Source: Verrucomicrobiales bacterium (GTDB lineage Bacteria > Verrucomicrobiota > Verrucomicrobiia > Limisphaerales > UBA9464). From it: 26,918 nt of DNA. The notes beneath the pieces are model-generated. The model saw only the letters and a list, made by a program, of their open reading frames with translations. It was not told the origin of the DNA and ran no database searches. A program made the position numbers and the translations under genes. The stretch is taken from NCBI GenBank assembly GCA_003445095.1, contig DLVS01000531.1, positions 1 to 26,918 of the forward strand, read 5' to 3'. This document shows, piece by piece, positions 24,569 through 26,918 of the stretch. Numbering within the stretch: the stretch's first letter is position 1; each line of letters begins with the position of its first letter.

Positions 24569-26572
24569 TCAGGGAACCGACACGCGGTAGAAGCGCTGCG
24601 GCTGGTTCGTTGCCGAGGCGTCGGTGAATTGGACGCTGCCAACGCTATTGCTGCGGACGCCCAGCCAGCTCCAGTTGACCAGATTGGTGGAACCTTCCAG
24701 CAGGTAAAGCCGGCCGGTGTCACCGGCGACGGTCAAATCGAGCGCCCCGTCCTGCGAAGGCGCGACGCTCGTGAACGCCGGCGTTGTGACCGCGCCAGAT
24801 TGGTGCTCCGCCACGGTCAAAAACTGCTTCGCGGTCACGTTGGTCAGCGTTTGCACGATGCCTGACGGCCATTCAATGCGGACCTGGTCAACGTTAGTGG
24901 CGTCGCCCAGACCGAAATTGGCCCGCAGTTCATTCTGGCTGCCGAAATTGCTGCCGCCGGAAATCTCCCTCATCTGCCAGAATGATTTCCCATCAATGGT
25001 GGCCTGCACCCGCACCTTTGCGCCAATGGCCGCGCGGTTGGACACCGTCCCGACCAATCTCACATTGATCCAGTTGTTGCGGTTGCCGTTGTTGCGGTAG
25101 AGGAAATTGTCCCCGCGCGCCACTTCGGCGCGATTGCACACGAAGAGGTCGATAAACCCATCGTTATCGTAGTCAGCCCACGCGCAGCCGTTGGAATAGC
25201 TCAACTCATTGACGAGACTGCCGGCAGTGACTTTTGTGAACGTGCCATCGCCATTGTTATGGTAGAGGAAATTGCCTGCTGGCGCGATCGAATCGTTGGT
25301 GAGCGGGTTGACCGGCCCCAAATTGGCCACAAACAAATCCAGCCAACCATCGTTGTCGTAGTCGCCCCACGCACATCCAACGGAGCCCCCGCTAGCGAGA
25401 GTCACTGGGCTGTTCGTGACCTGGGTGAACGTTCCGTCGCCGTTGTTGTGGTAGAGAAAGTTGTCTTGCCCGTAAAAGTTCGTCACGAACAGATCGGGAA
25501 AACCGTCATTGTCATAATCGCCCCAGGCGCTTGCGACTGAGTTCGCCCGATTGGTGGAGGCGACGCTGTTGGTCTGGAACGTGAAGCTGCCGTCCCGGTT
25601 ATTCAGGTAGAGAAGGCCATTTTGGGCCCCAGTCCGGCCGCCCTGGGGGACAAACAGGTCGGTCCAGCCGTCATTGTTGAAATCGGCCGCGGCGGCATTC
25701 CATGAACTACCATTCGCCAACGGCTTTGCGCCAAATGAGCTACGGTCGAACGCGCCGTTCCCCCGGTTCCAGTAGAGATAGTTATCTTGCACTGGAACTT
25801 TGGGTGAGCTGGAAAAATAGTTAACGACGAAAAGGTCAATCAGTCCGTCGTTATCAAAGTCCGCCCATATGCCCGCGTGAGATTTAAGCAGTTGCGTGAC
25901 CAACGGGCCGGTCTTGATTTTGGTGAGCCTTCCATCGCCCTCGTTGTGAAAAAGGCGATTGGGGATCGTAGGTGGGACGCCGTTGCCGCCGCTCAGAAAG
26001 ATATCCAGATTCCCATCGTTGTCGTAATCACCCCACGCCACCCCGAAGGCAGAACCCGCATTGATGAGACTCCCGCTCGTGATCCGCGCAAACGTTCCGT
26101 CGCCATTGTTTCGATAAAGGAAGTGTGAAGTGTCGGCATTGCATACAAAAAGATCAATCCAACCATCGTTGTCGTAATCACCCCACGCGCAGCCAAACGA
26201 ATCGCCTCCGTCAGTGACAATCTTACCAGTCGTGATTTTAGTAAAAGTCGCGTCCACTTCCAAATGCGCGGTCTGGCTGGTTACCGAACCGGAGGTGTCG
26301 GTCACCACGACTTCGTAATCGCCGGCATCCTTCAGTTGAGCGTTCGTCACCGTCAGGCTGGGATTCGTCTGCTGCGGAAGATCCGTCGTGGCCAACCGCC
26401 ACTGGTACGTAAGCGGCGGGGCGGTGGTGGTGGCCGTGACCCGGAATCTCACGTTGGCGCCCAGGCTGACGGATTGATTCGTGGGCTGCTTGGTGATGAG
26501 CGGATCACCGAGGGCGTCGGTGCCGTTCAAAATCAGCGCGGTGAGCAAAAGAAATGGGAATGTTAGTTTCAT
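24569..26572 (-). CDS. Secreted Ig / FG-GAP (VCBS) / UnbV-ASPIC protein
   Basis: This is a predicted extracellular protein of 667 residues. The start is ATG at 26572 ([22 protein letters not shown], a clear signal peptide). The same frame stays open to 26812, but only antiparallel to nothing recognisable and across the pilin gene. An Ig-like domain (about 24-107) has [11 protein letters not shown] and [17 protein letters not shown]. Seven FG-GAP/VCBS repeats follow (about 109-500), each with an integrin-type calcium loop such as [14 protein letters not shown] and then FLYxNNGDGTFxxV. Units 3 and 4 are the most divergent ([10 protein letters not shown] and [10 protein letters not shown]). A UnbV/ASPIC domain covers about 502-590 ([47 protein letters not shown]). 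The shared terminal module is at about 608-667 ([19 protein letters not shown] ... RFYRVSVP). Its ATG overlaps the pilin-leader stop as ATGA, so translation is probably coupled. Confidence 0.92.
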   Translation of the reverse strand: MKLTFPFLLLTALILNGTDALGDPLITKQPTNQSVSLGANVRFRVTATTTAPPLTYQWRLATTDLPQQTNPSLTVTNAQLKDAGDYEVVVTDTSGSVTSQTAHLEVDATFTKITTGKIVTDGGDSFGCAWGDYDNDGWIDLFVCNADTSHFLYRNNGDGTFARITSGSLINAGSAFGVAWGDYDNDGNLDIFLSGGNGVPPTIPNRLFHNEGDGRLTKIKTGPLVTQLLKSHAGIWADFDNDGLIDLFVVNYFSSSPKVPVQDNYLYWNRGNGAFDRSSFGAKPLANGSSWNAAAADFNNDGWTDLFVPQGGRTGAQNGLLYLNNRDGSFTFQTNSVASTNRANSVASAWGDYDNDGFPDLFVTNFYGQDNFLYHNNGDGTFTQVTNSPVTLASGGSVGCAWGDYDNDGWLDLFVANLGPVNPLTNDSIAPAGNFLYHNNGDGTFTKVTAGSLVNELSYSNGCAWADYDNDGFIDLFVCNRAEVARGDNFLYRNNGNRNNWINVRLVGTVSNRAAIGAKVRVQATIDGKSFWQMREISGGSNFGSQNELRANFGLGDATNVDQVRIEWPSGIVQTLTNVTAKQFLTVAEHQSGAVTTPAFTSVAPSQDGALDLTVAGDTGRLYLLEGSTNLVNWSWLGVRSNSVGSVQFTDASATNQPQRFYRVSVP

Positions 26573-26763
26573 TGTCGGTTGTAGAGGTGCCCTTTGTAGG
26601 CTCGTTGCCGAGGACCGGCGGATTTGGCTTTGGACAACGTGGGCAGGAGCATCGCCGCCAGGATCGCGATGATGGCGATGACCACCAGTAGTTCGATGAG
26701 CGGGAAGCCCGCGCCGCCGGAGGGCCGGCGCGGGCTCGAAGTCGTGGGCAGGGTGATTTTCAT
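26569..26763 (-). CDS. Short peptide with type IV pilin-like (class III) N-terminal leader
   Basis: This is a 64-residue product with a prepilin cleavage/methylation motif: GAG, then [18 protein letters not shown] and [13 protein letters not shown]. The predicted cut is after the Gly before Phe, and Glu+5 is present. The usual Thr after Phe is Pro. In Verrucomicrobiota and Planctomycetota such pseudopilins are normally about 200-300 residues with a globular C-terminal domain. Here the protein stops 31 residues after the conserved helix start ([10 protein letters not shown]), so the globular part is missing. The DNA downstream encodes the signal peptide of the FG-GAP protein, so the missing part was lost rather than shifted out of frame. 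It may be a remnant, or a small helper whose main role is translational coupling. It lies 45 bp after the stop of the right-edge gene. Confidence 0.7.
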   Translation of the reverse strand: MKITLPTTSSPRRPSGGAGFPLIELLVVIAIIAILAAMLLPTLSKAKSAGPRQRAYKGHLYNRQ

Positions 26764-26808
26764 GGCGGCCAGTCAGGTCGGGTTCCCCATCCGGCACGGC
26801 GGGCGGAG

Positions 26809-26918
26809 TCACGGGGCGGGCGCGACGGCGCGGTAGAACTGGTGCCCGGGGTCGGCCGAGGTGTCCACCAATTGCTGCGTGAGGTCGGAACGGATGAACG
26901 TGGACAGCGGCGACCAGT
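26809..26918 (-). CDS. C-terminal end of a secreted protein carrying the shared terminal module
   Basis: The reverse strand from the right edge reads WSPLSTFIRSDLTQQLVD, then TSADPGHQFYRAVAPAP and a TGA stop (26809-26811). This is 36 residues of a gene that begins outside the window. Its W followed later by D-x-S-A-D-P-x-x-x-F-Y-R and a Pro-rich end matches the last part of the FG-GAP protein module (W ... [19 protein letters not shown]). The rest of the protein cannot be seen, so its function is unknown. It is first in the run of minus-strand genes that includes the pilin-like peptide and FG-GAP protein. Confidence 0.75.
   Translation of the reverse strand, partial: WSPLSTFIRSDLTQQLVDTSADPGHQFYRAVAPAP

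Noticed and set aside
26573..26812. In-frame N-terminal extension of the FG-GAP protein
   Set aside because: It overlaps the pilin-leader frame, is low-complexity Arg/Pro/His, and would place the signal peptide 80 residues inside the protein.
1..26918. tRNA, rRNA, insertion sequence, transposase or phage genes
   Set aside because: None was recognised on either strand; no terminal inverted repeats or transposase motifs were seen.

Overview
The window looks like chromosomal DNA from a free-living, GC-rich member of the Verrucomicrobiota (a Pedosphaera- or Limisphaera-like lineage), or possibly the wider PVC group. The reasons are a tandem pair of DUF1549/DUF1553 and DUF1501 proteins, a Tat-exported Gfo/Idh/MocA protein, a [33 protein letters not shown] pilin leader, and several large secreted proteins built from Ig, Calx-beta, RCC1, delta-60, FG-GAP and lamin-tail domains. 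This assignment is inferred from gene content only; no rRNA or tRNA gene is visible.

Left part (1-6102). The 5' end of a DHA2-type MFS exporter runs off the left edge on the minus strand. Diverging from it is a plus-strand block: glcE and glcF (the FAD and Fe-S subunits of glycolate oxidase, overlapping by one base), an AAA_14/DUF4143 ATPase preceded by a perfect palindrome, and an L-lactate permease. glcD, the catalytic subunit, is absent. Together these suggest uptake and oxidation of a 2-hydroxyacid (lactate or glycolate), with an accessory ATPase gene lodged between the oxidase and the permease. A 491-bp gap (6103-6593) follows and contains a probable terminator.

Middle part (6594-16398). 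A secreted lamin-tail-domain protein lies on the minus strand. A MoeB/MoeZ-type adenylyltransferase-rhodanese fusion, a Tat-exported Gfo/Idh/MocA protein that lacks the usual catalytic Lys and His, and a DUF900 serine hydrolase lie on the plus strand. Converging on these are the minus-strand DUF1549/DUF1553 and DUF1501 genes, separated by 3 bp.

Right part (16629-26918), all on the minus strand. In transcription order it holds the tail of an unknown protein, a 64-residue pilin-leader peptide, an Ig + FG-GAP + UnbV/ASPIC protein (start overlapping the pilin stop as ATGA), a three-propeller RCC1/Ig protein, and a delta-60/Calx-beta protein starting 5 bp after it. Counting repeats by eye gives exactly seven per block in all six repeat blocks of the three large proteins, so each block can be read as one seven-bladed beta-propeller separated by beta-sandwich spacers.

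The most interesting signal is a shared C-terminal module of about 50-60 residues. It has an aromatic-x-(L/V)-(E/Q)-x-(S/T)-x-x-L-x-x-W core and an (F/Y)-(F/Y)-R-(L/V/A) or LFRV ending a few residues before the stop. It ends five different secreted proteins here (lamin-tail, delta-60, RCC1, FG-GAP and the truncated right-edge protein), although their upstream domains are unrelated. It behaves like a portable C-terminal sorting or anchoring domain.
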